From Oribacterium sp. (GTDB lineage Bacteria; Bacillota_A; Clostridia; Lachnospirales; Lachnospiraceae): a stretch of 64,000 nucleotides of DNA. The DNA lies in the NCBI GenBank assembly GCA_004554245.1, contig SFND01000007.1, positions 1 through 64,000 of the forward strand. Direction: 5' to 3'. Both the position numbers and the translations under genes were made by a program. Of the stretch, positions 16,046-25,275 are shown in pieces (position 1 is the stretch's first letter; each line of letters begins with the position of its first letter). The notes beneath the pieces were generated by a model, which saw nothing but the letters and a program-made list of their open reading frames with translations, made no database searches and was not told where the DNA came from.

Positions 16046-17083
16046 ATGGTCAGAATAGCAATCGACTGTATGGGTGGTGATCAAGCGCCTTCCGCGATCA
16101 TGGATGGTGCGCTTCGTTCCCTTGCAGCTACGAAAGATACGAAGCTTTTTCTTTTCGGTCCGGAGGGACTTCTGAAGGAAGAGCTTCAGAAGAGTGCGAA
16201 GGCAGCCGGGGTGTCGGATGCGGATCTCGCGGCGCGTATCGAGATCTGTGATGCGGCGGAGGTGATTTCTCTGCATGAGGCACCGGTGCTTGCAATCCGT
16301 CGCAAGAAGGATTCCAGCATCGTGAAGGGTCTTCATTTCGTGAAGGAGGGCCATGCGGATGCCTTCATTTCCGCGGGCTCCAGTGGCGCGATTCTCGCCG
16401 GTGGTCAGCTCATCATCGGACGTGCGAAGGGTGTGCCACGTCCACCGTTCGGCGCACTGATTCCGACCAGCAGGGGCGTGACCCTGCTTCTCGACAGTGG
16501 TGCCAATGTTGACGCCAAGCCGGAGTGGCTGGTCCAGTACGCGAAGATGGGCTCCATCTATATGAAAGAGGTCTGTGGTATCCAGAACCCGACGGTCGGT
16601 CTCGTCAATGTCGGTGCCGAGGAGGAGAAGGGCAATGCCCTCGTGAAGGAGACCATGCCGCTCCTAAAGGAAGTGAAGGACATCAACTTCATCGGTTCCT
16701 GTGAGGCACGTGAGATTTCCTTCGGTGCCTGCGACGTCGTCGTATGTGACGCCTTCGTCGGCAACTGTATCCTGAAGATGTATGAGGGCGTCGGTAAGAT
16801 GCTCCTCGGTGAGATCATGAGTGCCATCAAGTCCACCCCGATCTCACTCATCGGCGCTGCCCTCATCAAGGGCACCCTCAAGGGCACGCTGAAGAAGTTT
16901 GATGCGAAGCAGTATGGCGGTGCACCGATCCTCGGTCTCCGTGGCCTCGTCGTAAAGGTGCACGGTAACACCGACGGTCGCGAAATCACACACGCCATCC
17001 AGCAGTGCTACGACTTCGTTCACGCCGACGCGGTGCAGAAGATCGCCGCCAGCATCGAAGCCGAGAACGCCCGCGAATCTTAA
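16046..17083 (+). CDS. plsX: Phosphate acyltransferase PlsX
   Basis: PlsX converts acyl-ACP to acyl-phosphate, the first step of membrane phospholipid synthesis in most Gram-positives. The 345 residues begin IAIDCMGGDQAPSAIMDGAL and contain SAGSSGAILAGG, LLDSGANVDAKPEWL and the C-terminal GGAPILGLRGLVVKVHG typical of the family; length is normal. ATG follows AAAGGAG by 5 bases. acpP comes next, as expected, but a 65-base palindromic repeat with flanks now fills the gap. The TAA stop lies in the TTAAGAATTTC flank of that repeat. Confidence 0.95.
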   Translation: MVRIAIDCMGGDQAPSAIMDGALRSLAATKDTKLFLFGPEGLLKEELQKSAKAAGVSDADLAARIEICDAAEVISLHEAPVLAIRRKKDSSIVKGLHFVKEGHADAFISAGSSGAILAGGQLIIGRAKGVPRPPFGALIPTSRGVTLLLDSGANVDAKPEWLVQYAKMGSIYMKEVCGIQNPTVGLVNVGAEEEKGNALVKETMPLLKEVKDINFIGSCEAREISFGACDVVVCDAFVGNCILKMYEGVGKMLLGEIMSAIKSTPISLIGAALIKGTLKGTLKKFDAKQYGGAPILGLRGLVVKVHGNTDGREITHAIQQCYDFVHADAVQKIAASIEAENARES

Positions 17084-17095
17084 GAATTTCGTAAG

Positions 17096-17160
17096 GGGGT
17101 CTGACCCCATTAAATTTTTATAAACAAAATCTAAAGTTGAAGTTTATGGGGTCAGACCCC
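17096..17160. repeat. GGGGTCTGACCCC-family element between plsX and acpP
   Basis: GGGGTCTGACCCC (17096-17108) and GGGGTCAGACCCC (17148-17160) enclose the 39-base AT spacer (ATTAAATTTTTATAAAC...). The left flank TTAAGAATTTCGTAA matches the copy at 36030. Confidence 0.9.
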
Positions 17161-17180
17161 ATAAACAGATAGGAGAAACC

Positions 17181-17417
17181 ATGGAATTTGAGAAGCTGAA
17201 GCAGATTATCGTGAATGAGGTACCGCGTGTGGATCCTGCGAAGATCACCCCGGAGGCTCGCTTCGTGGATGACCTCGAGATGGACTCCCTCGATGTCGTA
17301 CAGGTCGTGATGGCCATCGAGGATACCTTCGGTATCCAGGTACCGGATGACGCCACTGAGCACATGAGCACCGTTCAGGATGCGGTCGACGCTATCCGGG
17401 AAGCGGTCAATCAGTAA
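17181..17417 (+). CDS. acpP: Acyl carrier protein
   Basis: This encodes 78 residues, acidic, carrying the phosphopantetheine attachment site EMDSLDVVQVVMAIE with Ser 36. The length and four-helix pattern are those of a type II fatty-acid ACP. It carries growing acyl chains as thioesters and feeds PlsX. ATG follows ATAGGAG by 6 bases. It lies 20 bases after the repeat that separates it from plsX and was probably once directly cotranscribed with it. Confidence 0.95.
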   Translation: MEFEKLKQIIVNEVPRVDPAKITPEARFVDDLEMDSLDVVQVVMAIEDTFGIQVPDDATEHMSTVQDAVDAIREAVNQ

Positions 17418-17434
17418 TTCTTAATCAAGCGGAC

Positions 17435-17687
17435 GAAGTCGGAGCACAGTATGCACGGCGCTGAAGATGTTTTGCCTACGGCAAAACTCTGAATGCGTTC
17501 GCCACTAGGGCATCACGGGGGACCCCGCGCTTTAGGCGCACCCCCGTGATCAGCCTTAGTTCAAAGTACAGAACCTTCAGCGCTGTTCGTGACTGACATA
17601 CAGGCAAGCCAATCTGTCAGTCACGGACATCTCTGAAGAACCTGTTCTTTGAATGCGCAAGCTCGTGCATACTGTACCTCCGACTTC
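17435..17687. repeat. Nested palindromic element, family 2, copy 1
   Basis: This fills the acpP-rnc gap. Outer arms 17435-17456 and 17665-17687 are complementary (GAAGTCGGAG...GTATGCAC against GTGCATAC...CTCCGACTTC). Further in are hairpins TTTTGCCTACGGCAAAA and CACGGGGG...CCCCCGTG. The family core is TTCAAAGTACAGAACC (17560-17575), a stem CGTGACTGACA/TGTCAGTCACG around ACAGGCAAGCC, and GAACCTGTTCTTTGAA (17638-17653). Confidence 0.85.
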
Positions 17688-17716
17688 TGTATAATGACGA
17701 TCCTAAAAGGAGTTTT

Positions 17717-18424
17717 ATGGAACAGAATTTAGATGTTTTACAGGAGGCGATCGGTTATCGCTTCCGGGATGTGTCTCTTCTGAAGCATGCGTTGACGCAT
17801 CCTTCGTATAGTAATGAGAGCGGAGAACCGAAGGAGGCTTCGAATCAGCGTCTGGAGTTTCTCGGGGATGCTGTGCTGGAGCTGGTTTCCAGCGTTTTTC
17901 TTTTTAACCGCCGTCCGGTGATTCAGGAGGGTGTCATGACCAAGATTCGTGCCGCACTGGTATGTGAGCCGACGCTCGCAGAGGCAGCCCGAAAGGTGAA
18001 CCTTGGTGATTACATCATCCTCGGAAAGGGCGAGGCGCGCGAGGGCATCAACCGTCGGGATTCCGTCATTTCCGACGCCTTCGAGTCCGTGATCGGCGCG
18101 ATGTACCTCGATGGTGGCTTCGCACCGGCAGAGAAATTCGTGCGTCGTTTCGTGCTCTGCGACATCGAGAACGCAGGGCTCTATCGTGATGCGAAGACGG
18201 TGCTTCAGGAGTACGTGTCACAGAATAAAAAGTCCCTCGAGTACCGTGTTATCGAGGAATCCGGTCCATGTCACGACCGCTACTATCGAGTCGAGGCAGT
18301 GATTGATGGAGAGGCCTACGGGATCGGCGAGGGCTCCAGTAAAAAGAAGGGCGAGCAGGGCGCAGCGTACCAGACACTCAAGCGCATAAAGGCGGAAACA
18401 GGTTATGTATTTAAAATCTATTGA
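17717..18424 (+). CDS. rnc: Ribonuclease III
   Basis: This enzyme cleaves double-stranded RNA and processes rRNA precursors. Of 235 residues, the N-terminal nuclease domain carries the signature QRLEFLGDAVLELVSS and the second acidic pair SDAFESVIGAMYLDGG. The C-terminal double-stranded RNA-binding domain runs from about residue 160 (TVLQEYVSQNKKSLEYRV ... SSKKKGEQGAAYQTLKRI). ATG follows AAAAGGAG. A TATAAT at 17690-17695 just after the repeat may be its own -10. Its end overlaps smc by 20 bases. Confidence 0.95.
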   Translation: MEQNLDVLQEAIGYRFRDVSLLKHALTHPSYSNESGEPKEASNQRLEFLGDAVLELVSSVFLFNRRPVIQEGVMTKIRAALVCEPTLAEAARKVNLGDYIILGKGEAREGINRRDSVISDAFESVIGAMYLDGGFAPAEKFVRRFVLCDIENAGLYRDAKTVLQEYVSQNKKSLEYRVIEESGPCHDRYYRVEAVIDGEAYGIGEGSSKKKGEQGAAYQTLKRIKAETGYVFKIY

Positions 18425-21400
18425 GATTCAGGGCTTCAAGTCCTTTGCGAACAAGACCGTCCTGGATTTCAGTAAGGGCATCACGGGCATCGTCGGCCCG
18501 AACGGCTCCGGAAAGTCGAACATCTCCGACGCGGTGCGCTGGGTACTCGGTGAGCAGAAGGTGAAGCAGCTGCGTGGAAGCTCCATGCAGGATGTCATCT
18601 TCGCCGGCACACAGCTCCGCCGCCCGCAGAGCTCGGCCTTCGTGGCGATCACCCTCGATAATTCGGACCGCATCCTGAACATCGATTACGATGAAGTCAC
18701 GGTTTCCCGTCGCCTCTACCGCTCGGGCGAGTCCGAGTACATGCTGAACGGCACCGAGTGTCGTCTGAAGGACATCAACGAGCTTTTCTACGATACCGGT
18801 ATCGGTAAGGACGGCTACTCCATCATCGGACAGGGGCAGGTCGACAAAATCCTCTCCGGTAAGCCGGAGGAGCGTCGTGACCTCTTCGATGAGGCCGTCG
18901 GTATCGTGAAGTTCAAGCGCCGGAAGGCCCTTGCCGAGAAGAAGCTCAGCGACGAGGAAGCGAACCTCACGCGTGTGACGGACATCCTCACCGAGCTCGA
19001 GCGCCAGGTCGGCCCGCTGAAGCGCCAGTCCGAGCAGGCCCGCGAGTACCTTTCGATCCGTGACGAGCTCGTAAACGCCGACGCGAACCTTTTCGTACGC
19101 GACATGGAGGACACGCTGAAAGGCCTAGACACGGTAAATGCCAATGCAGACACCGTCGAGCAGGACCTCGCCGCAATCAAGCAGGAGTCCGAGCAGCTGA
19201 ATGGCAAGTACAACGCGCTCGAGGAGCAGATTCACGCCCTCGATGAGAAGCTTCAGCAGGCGAAGGATACCGTCAGTCAGTCGGATGTCCTGAAAACAAA
19301 CCTCCAGGGACAGATCGATGTCCTGAACGAGCAGATCAACACCGAAAAGAACAACGCACTGCACTACACGCAGCGAATCAACGCCCTCGGAAAGGACGTG
19401 TTCGACCGTATCGCGCAGATCGAGGATAACCGAAGCCTCCTTCGCTGGATCCGTGATCAGATCACCTTCATCCGTGACAACAAGGCGGCGACCGACGAGA
19501 TGATGGAAAACATCGATCTCGATCTCGAGATGATCGGCTCCACGATGGACGAGACCGAGCTCACCGTGTCGAGCTGCATGGGCCCGGACTTCGAGCTCGA
19601 GGAGCGTCCGGTGAAGGAAGCCGAGTCGAGCTCCCCGGTGAAGAACGACCACTTCCTCACGAACATCGAGGACCAGCGGAAGGAGCTCGCCGCACTCGGT
19701 CAGCGCCTCGAGGAGGTCAATGCCATCATCGCGAGTGATACCGCGCTGGTGGATCGGCTCGGCACCGAAAATCAGCAGCTGCGTGAGCGGATCGTCGAGA
19801 AGAACCGTGAGCTCGATCGTCTCAAGAACCGCCTCGAGACCCTTCGTAACCTCGCGGAGCGCTATGAGGGCTACGGCAATGCGGTCAAGATGGTCATGGA
19901 CCAGCGTGACCGGAGACGCGGCATCCTCGGCGTCGTAGCAGACCTCATCGAGGTCCCGGCGAAGTACGAGACGGCGATCGAGACGGCCCTCGGCAGCTCG
20001 ATTCAGAACGTCGTCACCGAGGACGAAGCGACGGCGAAGGACATGGTCCAGTTCCTGAAGCAGCACCGCTACGGACGTGCCACCTTCCTCCCGCTCAGCA
20101 ACATTCGCGGACGCCGCGATAACAACTGTGAGCAGGCGTCGCATGAGCGCGGCGCCATCGGACTCGCGTGCGACCTCATTGACCTCGACAAAAAGTACAT
20201 CAGTCTCGCAGAGTTCCTGCTGGGCCGTGTGCTGGTGGTCGACAACATTGACAATGCACTGCAGATCCAGCGGAAGTACCGGCAGAGCCTCCGTATCGTA
20301 ACGCTCGAGGGCGAGCAGCTGAATCCGGGCGGTTCGATCTCGGGTGGTGCCTTCCGCAACAGCTCGAATCTGATGGGCCGGAAGCGCGAGCTCGACGAGA
20401 TCGAGGCGCAGATGCTCGAGGGCGAGAAGCAGGCTGCGGAGCTGCGTGCGAAGCTGAGCGAGGGCGAGAACCGTCGTGCGCTCGCGAAGGCGTCCGTGGA
20501 GGCGCATCACGAGGAGATCGAGCAGTTGAAGCTCGATCAGAACACGAAGACGATGGCGATCGCGTCCCAGATCAATGTCGAGTACTCGTCCCTGTCGACC
20601 CGTACCGACTTCGTGACGGAGACCCTGCACCGCCTGAACGGCGAGCTCGAGGCCCTCACGACCGAGAAGGGTGAGATGGAGGATGCGCAGCAGAACAGCG
20701 ACCAGGTGCTCGCAGAGAAGGCGGATCGCATCACCGAGCTCCAGGATCTGATTGCCAATGCAGACAACGTGGCGGCAGAGGCCCAGGCGGAGACAGCGCG
20801 GGCCACGGAGGAGAAGGAGAAGCTCGTCGCCGAGCGGAAGTCCTTCTTCGGCCGCAAGGATGAGATCTCGCAGCGACTGCTCGATATGGAGAAGGAGTCG
20901 ATGCGTGTGCAGAATAAGAAGGAGAAGCTCGACGAAAAGATCGACAAGCTCACGAGCTACATGTTCGACGAGTACGGGCTCACCTTCGATGAAGCGAAGA
21001 AGCGCTATTCCGAGGAGTATAAGAATACCTCGGAGGTGCGTTCCCTCGTGTCGAAGCTGAAGAATCAGCTGAAGGCGCTCGGTCCGGTCAATGTCGACGC
21101 GATCGAGCAGTATAAGGAGGTCAGCGAGCGTTACGAGTTCCTGAATAATCAGTACCTCGACCTCACGGAGTCCGCGAAGTCACTCGGGAAGGTCATCGAT
21201 GAGCTCGACCAGGGCATGCGGAAGCAGTTCAATGAGAACTTCCAGCGCATCCAGGTGGAGTTTGACAAGACCTTCAAGATCCTCTTCGGTGGCGGACAGG
21301 GCCGTCTGGAGCTCGACACTTCGGATCCGGATGTGCTGACGACCTCGATTTCGATCATCGCCGAGCCGCCTGGAAAGAAGCTGCAGAACATGATGCAGCT

Positions 21401-21689
21401 GTCGGGTGGCGAGAAGGCGCTGACGGCGATCGCGCTGCTCTTTGCGATCCAGTGTCTGAAGCCGTCGCCGTTCTGTCTCCTCGACGAGATCGAGGCGGCA
21501 CTCGACGACTCGAACGTTTCGCGTTTTGCCGAGTACCTGCATAATCTGAACCAGACGCAGTTTATCGTCATCACGCACCGTCGTGGTACCATGGAGAATG
21601 CGGATCGCCTGTTCGGAATCACCATGCAGGAGAAGGGTGTGTCGACGCTCGTGTCGGTGGATCTCGTCGCGGATCAGCTCGACGCGTGA
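18405..21689 (+). CDS. smc: Chromosome segregation ATPase SMC
   Basis: SMC, with ScpA and ScpB (not in the window), organises and segregates the chromosome. The 1094 residues have Walker A GPNGSGKSNISDAV, two long coiled coils around a hinge (about 500-640, GVVADLIEVPAKYETAIETA), and the C-terminal LSGGEKALTAIALLFA signature with Walker B FCLLDEIEAALDD. It is about 90 residues shorter than the usual 1180; the loss seems to lie in the first coiled coil, which has an irregular stretch near 345-415 (RSLLRWIRDQ...SCMGPDFE). It overlaps rnc by 20 bases, so the two are translationally coupled. Confidence 0.95.
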   Translation: MYLKSIEIQGFKSFANKTVLDFSKGITGIVGPNGSGKSNISDAVRWVLGEQKVKQLRGSSMQDVIFAGTQLRRPQSSAFVAITLDNSDRILNIDYDEVTVSRRLYRSGESEYMLNGTECRLKDINELFYDTGIGKDGYSIIGQGQVDKILSGKPEERRDLFDEAVGIVKFKRRKALAEKKLSDEEANLTRVTDILTELERQVGPLKRQSEQAREYLSIRDELVNADANLFVRDMEDTLKGLDTVNANADTVEQDLAAIKQESEQLNGKYNALEEQIHALDEKLQQAKDTVSQSDVLKTNLQGQIDVLNEQINTEKNNALHYTQRINALGKDVFDRIAQIEDNRSLLRWIRDQITFIRDNKAATDEMMENIDLDLEMIGSTMDETELTVSSCMGPDFELEERPVKEAESSSPVKNDHFLTNIEDQRKELAALGQRLEEVNAIIASDTALVDRLGTENQQLRERIVEKNRELDRLKNRLETLRNLAERYEGYGNAVKMVMDQRDRRRGILGVVADLIEVPAKYETAIETALGSSIQNVVTEDEATAKDMVQFLKQHRYGRATFLPLSNIRGRRDNNCEQASHERGAIGLACDLIDLDKKYISLAEFLLGRVLVVDNIDNALQIQRKYRQSLRIVTLEGEQLNPGGSISGGAFRNSSNLMGRKRELDEIEAQMLEGEKQAAELRAKLSEGENRRALAKASVEAHHEEIEQLKLDQNTKTMAIASQINVEYSSLSTRTDFVTETLHRLNGELEALTTEKGEMEDAQQNSDQVLAEKADRITELQDLIANADNVAAEAQAETARATEEKEKLVAERKSFFGRKDEISQRLLDMEKESMRVQNKKEKLDEKIDKLTSYMFDEYGLTFDEAKKRYSEEYKNTSEVRSLVSKLKNQLKALGPVNVDAIEQYKEVSERYEFLNNQYLDLTESAKSLGKVIDELDQGMRKQFNENFQRIQVEFDKTFKILFGGGQGRLELDTSDPDVLTTSISIIAEPPGKKLQNMMQLSGGEKALTAIALLFAIQCLKPSPFCLLDEIEAALDDSNVSRFAEYLHNLNQTQFIVITHRRGTMENADRLFGITMQEKGVSTLVSVDLVADQLDA

Positions 21690-21736
21690 TTTAACCGGAC
21701 GGATTCTGGACCACCCCCAGAGAGCACTCACTCAGT

Positions 21737-21933
21737 TCAAAGTACAGAACTGAGTTTACACGAACGGAAAATTCGACCGTCATATGGGGCACTCACTCAG
21801 TTCAAAGTACAGAACCTTCCGCCTTGTTCGTGCCTGCCATTACAGGCAAGCCTGTATGGCAGGACACGTACAATTCGGAAGAACCTGTTCTTTGAATTCG
21901 CAATCAGCCCCATATAACGGCTCGAATTTTCCT
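21737..21933. repeat. Nested palindromic element, family 2, copy 2
   Basis: This fills the smc-ftsY gap. A partial core TTCAAAGTACAGAA lies at 21737-21750, then the full core TTCAAAGTACAGAACC (21802-21817) and GAACCTGTTCTTTGAA (21882-21897) around the stem TGCCATTACAGGCAAGCCTGTATGGCA. Outer arms 21767-21790 and 21909-21933 (GGAAAATTCGA...ATATGGGG / CCCCATAT...TCGAATTTTCC) match each other, not those of copy 1. Confidence 0.85.
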
Positions 21934-22036
21934 GTTGGTTTATAAAACAGCATTTGTTTTGATTTAAATAAATACAAAAGAGACAGTTACTTTCTGTTGT
22001 TTGATAAATATATTACGAAAGACTAAAGGAGCTTCT

Positions 22037-22909
22037 ATGGCAAATTTTTTCTCGAGATTAATTAATAATATATTCCAGTCAAATGAGGTCGCGGATGACG
22101 CGTTCTATGAGGATCTGGAAGATGCGATGATCATGTCGGATGTGGGTGTGACGACGACGCTGAAGATCATTGATGCGGTGAAGTCGGAGGCGAAGCGTCA
22201 GGGTGTGAATACGACGCGTGAGGTGAAGAAGATTCTGAGGGACTATCTGTATGAGCTGATGCGTGTGGATGAGTCCTACTATGATTTCGAGCGGCAGAAG
22301 AGTATCATTTCGGTCATCGGTGTCAATGGCGTGGGCAAGACGACGTCGATCGGTAAGATGGCGTACTTCTTCCAGCGTCAGGGAAAGCGGGTAATCCTGG
22401 CGGCGGCGGATACCTTCCGTGCGGGTGCGATCGAGCAGCTGAAGGAGTGGGGTAAGAGGATCGATACGGATGTCATCGCGCAGAAGGAGGGTTCTGATCC
22501 GGCGGCGGTGGTGTTTGATGCGCTGCAGTCCTTCAAGTCGAAGAACGCGGATCTGCTGATCATCGATACGGCGGGTCGTCTTCATAATAAGAAGAATCTG
22601 ATGCAGGAGCTGGGAAAGATCAACCGTATCATCGATAAGGAGTTCGCGGAGGGCTTCCGTGAAACCCTGGTCGTACTGGATGCGACGACGGGGCAGAATG
22701 CGATGTCACAGGCGGAGATCTTCAAGGATGCCTGCCAGGTGACCGGTATCATCCTCACGAAGATGGATGGCACCGCGAAGGGCGGCATCGCCCTCGCGGT
22801 CCAGTCCGAGCTCGGTATTCCGGTGAAGTACATCGGCACCGGCGAAAAGGCCACCGACCTGCGCCGCTTTGATGCTAAGGAGTACGTCGACTCGATCTTC
22901 GCGGATTAA
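22037..22909 (+). CDS. ftsY: Signal recognition particle receptor FtsY
   Basis: FtsY is the SRP receptor GTPase at the membrane. The 290 residues form an NG domain only; the acidic N-terminal A domain of enterobacterial FtsY is absent, as in many Gram-positives. Motifs: GVNGVGKTTSIGKMA (P-loop), DTFRAGAIEQLKEW, DTAGRLHNK, TKMDGTAKGG, and a C-terminal GTGEKATDLRRFDAKEYVD. ATG follows AAAGGAG; an in-frame upstream start at 22001 lacks a site. Followed by ylxM and ffh, so both SRP GTPases lie together. Confidence 0.95.
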   Translation: MANFFSRLINNIFQSNEVADDAFYEDLEDAMIMSDVGVTTTLKIIDAVKSEAKRQGVNTTREVKKILRDYLYELMRVDESYYDFERQKSIISVIGVNGVGKTTSIGKMAYFFQRQGKRVILAAADTFRAGAIEQLKEWGKRIDTDVIAQKEGSDPAAVVFDALQSFKSKNADLLIIDTAGRLHNKKNLMQELGKINRIIDKEFAEGFRETLVVLDATTGQNAMSQAEIFKDACQVTGIILTKMDGTAKGGIALAVQSELGIPVKYIGTGEKATDLRRFDAKEYVDSIFAD

Positions 22910-22937
22910 CAGCTTTAGAACGGGCCACGGGACATTC

Positions 22938-22975
22938 ATATGCTGTCAACAAAAATAGTTGACAGCATATTTTTA
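22938..22975 (+). terminator. Terminator of ftsY overlapping the next promoter
   Basis: ATGCTGTCAAC (22940-22950) pairs with GTTGACAGCAT (22958-22968), followed by a T-rich run. The descending arm contains TTGACA, the -35 of the ylxM promoter. Confidence 0.7.
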
Positions 22976-22986
22976 TGTGCTATACT
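22959..22986 (+). promoter_or_regulatory. Promoter of ylxM-ffh
   Basis: TTGACA (22959-22964) and TGC-extended TATACT (22981-22986) are spaced by 16 bases, a near-consensus promoter placed just before ylxM. Confidence 0.75.
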
Positions 22987-23007
22987 AGCAAAGGTTTGAG
23001 GGTGATT

Positions 23008-23322
23008 ATGGATGAATTTGTAGTGCGCGGCAACCTTTTCGAGCTGTATGGCGGGTTGCTGAATGAAAATCAGCGGAAGGTATATGAGTACCATGTCATG
23101 GACGACATGAGCTTCACCGAGATCGGTGAGGAGCTGGGCGTCACACGGCAGGCAGCGCAGGAGCTGTTCCGTCGCGCGGATAAGAAGCTGCAAAGCACAG
23201 AGGAAATCCTCGGACTTCAGCATAAGCTGGTGAGCATTCGTGAGAAGGCGGAGCGGATCTTCGATCTAAGCGGAGATGACGCGATTCGAGCCCTCGCGGG
23301 TGAGATCATAGATGGCGTCTGA
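23008..23322 (+). CDS. ylxM: YlxM-type helix-turn-helix protein (UPF0122)
   Basis: This encodes 104 residues with a sigma-70 region 4-like helix-turn-helix: LLNENQRKVYEYHVMDDMSF, then TEIGEELGVTRQAAQELFRR. YlxM is the usual small partner encoded before ffh in Gram-positives and has been reported to stimulate SRP-SR GTPase activity in streptococci. The ATG (MDEFVV) follows GAGGGTG; an earlier in-frame start lies in the promoter region. It is cotranscribed with ffh 81 bases downstream. Confidence 0.9.
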   Translation: MDEFVVRGNLFELYGGLLNENQRKVYEYHVMDDMSFTEIGEELGVTRQAAQELFRRADKKLQSTEEILGLQHKLVSIREKAERIFDLSGDDAIRALAGEIIDGV

Positions 23323-23403
23323 GACTGCGTAAAGGCCAGAAGCATTGGCCGGACGAGGGGCGGACGCAGATGCACAGAGACGTTTGAAAATGCAGGAGAG
23401 TAT

Positions 23404-24789
23404 ATGGCATTTGAAAATCTGACAGATCGATTAAGTAATGTATTTTCAAATCTCGGTCGGAAGGGAAAGCTTTCCGAGGACGATGTCAATCAGGCGCTCC
23501 GCGAGGTGCGTATGGCACTGCTCGAGGCCGATGTCAACTTCAAGCTGGTGAAGGAATTCATCGCGAAGGTGAAGGAAAAGGCCATCGGTGAGGAGGTGCT
23601 GAACAGCCTCACACCGGCGCAAACGGTCGTGAAGATCGTCAACGACGAGCTGACCGAGATGATGGGCTCGGAGACCACCGAGATCACACTTCGTCCGGCG
23701 AGCGAGATTTCCGTCATCATGATGGTAGGTCTTCAGGGTGCCGGTAAAACCACGACGGCAGCGAAGCTGGCCGGAAAGTTCAAGTCGGCGGGCCGGACGC
23801 CTGTCCTCGTCGCCTGCGATATCTACCGTCCGGCGGCGATCGATCAGCTGCGTGTCAATGCTGAGAAGGTGAAGGTTCCGTTCTTCTCCCTGGGCGACAA
23901 GATCAGCCCGGTCGAGATCGCGCGGAGAGCCATCGAGGAGGCGAAGGCCCAGCACTACAACGTGGTGATCCTCGATACGGCGGGTCGTCTTCAGATCGAC
24001 GAGAAGCTCATGGATGAGCTCCAGAACATCAAGAAGGCGGTCGATGTACAGTGGACCGTCCTCACAGTCGACGCGATGACCGGTCAGGAAGCGGTCAATG
24101 TTGCCGAGACCTTCACTGAGAAGGTGGGCATCGACGGTGTGATCCTCACGAAGTGTGATGGTGATACCCGTGGTGGTGCGGCGCTTTCCATCAAGGCGAT
24201 GACCGGGAAGCCGATCCTGTACTTAGGTATGGGCGAGAAGCTCGACGACCTCGAGCAGTTCTATCCGGATCGTATGGCGGGTCGTATCCTCGGCATGGGT
24301 GATGTCCTTTCTCTCATCGAGAAGGCACAGAAGAACATCGATGAGGATAAGACGAAGGAGACCATGGGAAAGATCACCCGTGGCAAGTTCGACTACAACG
24401 ACTTCATGGATCAGATGGAGCAGATGAAGAAGCTCGGCGGCTTCGGCGGTATCATGAAGCTGCTGCCTGGTATGTCGGGGCTCGGTGACATCGATACAGA
24501 CGATGCTGAGAAGAAGATGAATCAGGTGAAGTCGATCATCCAGTCCATGACACCGAAGGAGAGAGCGAACCCGGATCTCATCAATCCGTCCCGTAAGCGT
24601 CGGATCGCGCGCGGTGCGGGTGTCGATATCGCAGAGGTGAACCGCCTTGTAAAGCAGTTCGAGCAGATGCGGAAGATGATGAAGCAGTTCGGCGGTGCGA
24701 TACGCAGCAAGCATGGCCGCGGCGGTTTCGGAAACCTCGGCGGACTCGGAAATCTCGGCGGCTTGGGCCGTGGCCGGTTTCCGTTCTGA
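23404..24789 (+). CDS. ffh: Signal recognition particle protein Ffh (SRP54)
   Basis: Ffh binds 4.5S/6S RNA and signal sequences and delivers ribosomes to FtsY. The 461 residues comprise N and G domains (GLQGAGKTTTAAKLAGK, DIYRPAAIDQL, DTAGRLQID, TKCDGDTRGG) and a Met-rich M domain (about 300-435, DFMDQMEQMKKLGG, then RKRRIARGAGV). It ends in a Gly/Leu/Arg/Phe tail with repeated GNLGGLG. ATG follows GCAGGAG. It is second in the ylxM-ffh unit, before rpsP. Confidence 0.95.
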   Translation: MAFENLTDRLSNVFSNLGRKGKLSEDDVNQALREVRMALLEADVNFKLVKEFIAKVKEKAIGEEVLNSLTPAQTVVKIVNDELTEMMGSETTEITLRPASEISVIMMVGLQGAGKTTTAAKLAGKFKSAGRTPVLVACDIYRPAAIDQLRVNAEKVKVPFFSLGDKISPVEIARRAIEEAKAQHYNVVILDTAGRLQIDEKLMDELQNIKKAVDVQWTVLTVDAMTGQEAVNVAETFTEKVGIDGVILTKCDGDTRGGAALSIKAMTGKPILYLGMGEKLDDLEQFYPDRMAGRILGMGDVLSLIEKAQKNIDEDKTKETMGKITRGKFDYNDFMDQMEQMKKLGGFGGIMKLLPGMSGLGDIDTDDAEKKMNQVKSIIQSMTPKERANPDLINPSRKRRIARGAGVDIAEVNRLVKQFEQMRKMMKQFGGAIRSKHGRGGFGNLGGLGNLGGLGRGRFPF

Positions 24790-25012
24790 TAAAGATTCTT
24801 AATAGGAATCGCAGTTTTCGGAATCGGGACGGAATTTCCGTTCGTATAAGCCTTCCGGACAGCGTACGCAGCACGGAAGGCAACCGCACCGTCCCCGGGC
24901 GGGTACGTGCACAGAGGCCGATGACATTGGCCTCCCGATAAGTAACAGGATTCAACAGCACTGCTGTTAATCATATATATGTACAATTTTTTTTAAAACA
25001 GGAGAAAAAGAC

Positions 25013-25252
25013 ATGTTAAAGATCAGATTAAGAAGAATGGGACAGATTCACGCACCGTTTTACAGAGTTATCGTAGCAGATTCCAGATCCCCGAGAAACG
25101 GCCGTTTCATCGAGGAGATCGGTACCTACAATCCATGCGTAGAGCCGTCTGAGATCAAGATCGACGCTGAGAAGGCGAAGCAGTGGATCGCAAACGGTGC
25201 ACAGCCGACCGAGTCCGTTGCAAAGCTCCTCAAGAAGGCTGGTATCTGCTGA
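25013..25252 (+). CDS. rpsP: Ribosomal protein S16
   Basis: A small-subunit ribosomal protein of 79 residues: MLKIRLRRMGQIHAPFYRVI, then GRFIEEIGTYNP and an AKQWIANGAQPTESVAKLL end. Normal length. ATG follows ACAGGAG by about 8 bases. The 220-base gap before it has only weak hairpins (AAGCCTTCCG/CGGAAGGC). It heads the rpsP-khpA-rimM-trmD ribosome and tRNA maturation run common in Bacillota. Confidence 0.97.
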   Translation: MLKIRLRRMGQIHAPFYRVIVADSRSPRNGRFIEEIGTYNPCVEPSEIKIDAEKAKQWIANGAQPTESVAKLLKKAGIC

Positions 25253-25275
25253 TTATTTAGCCGAGAGGAGACCTC

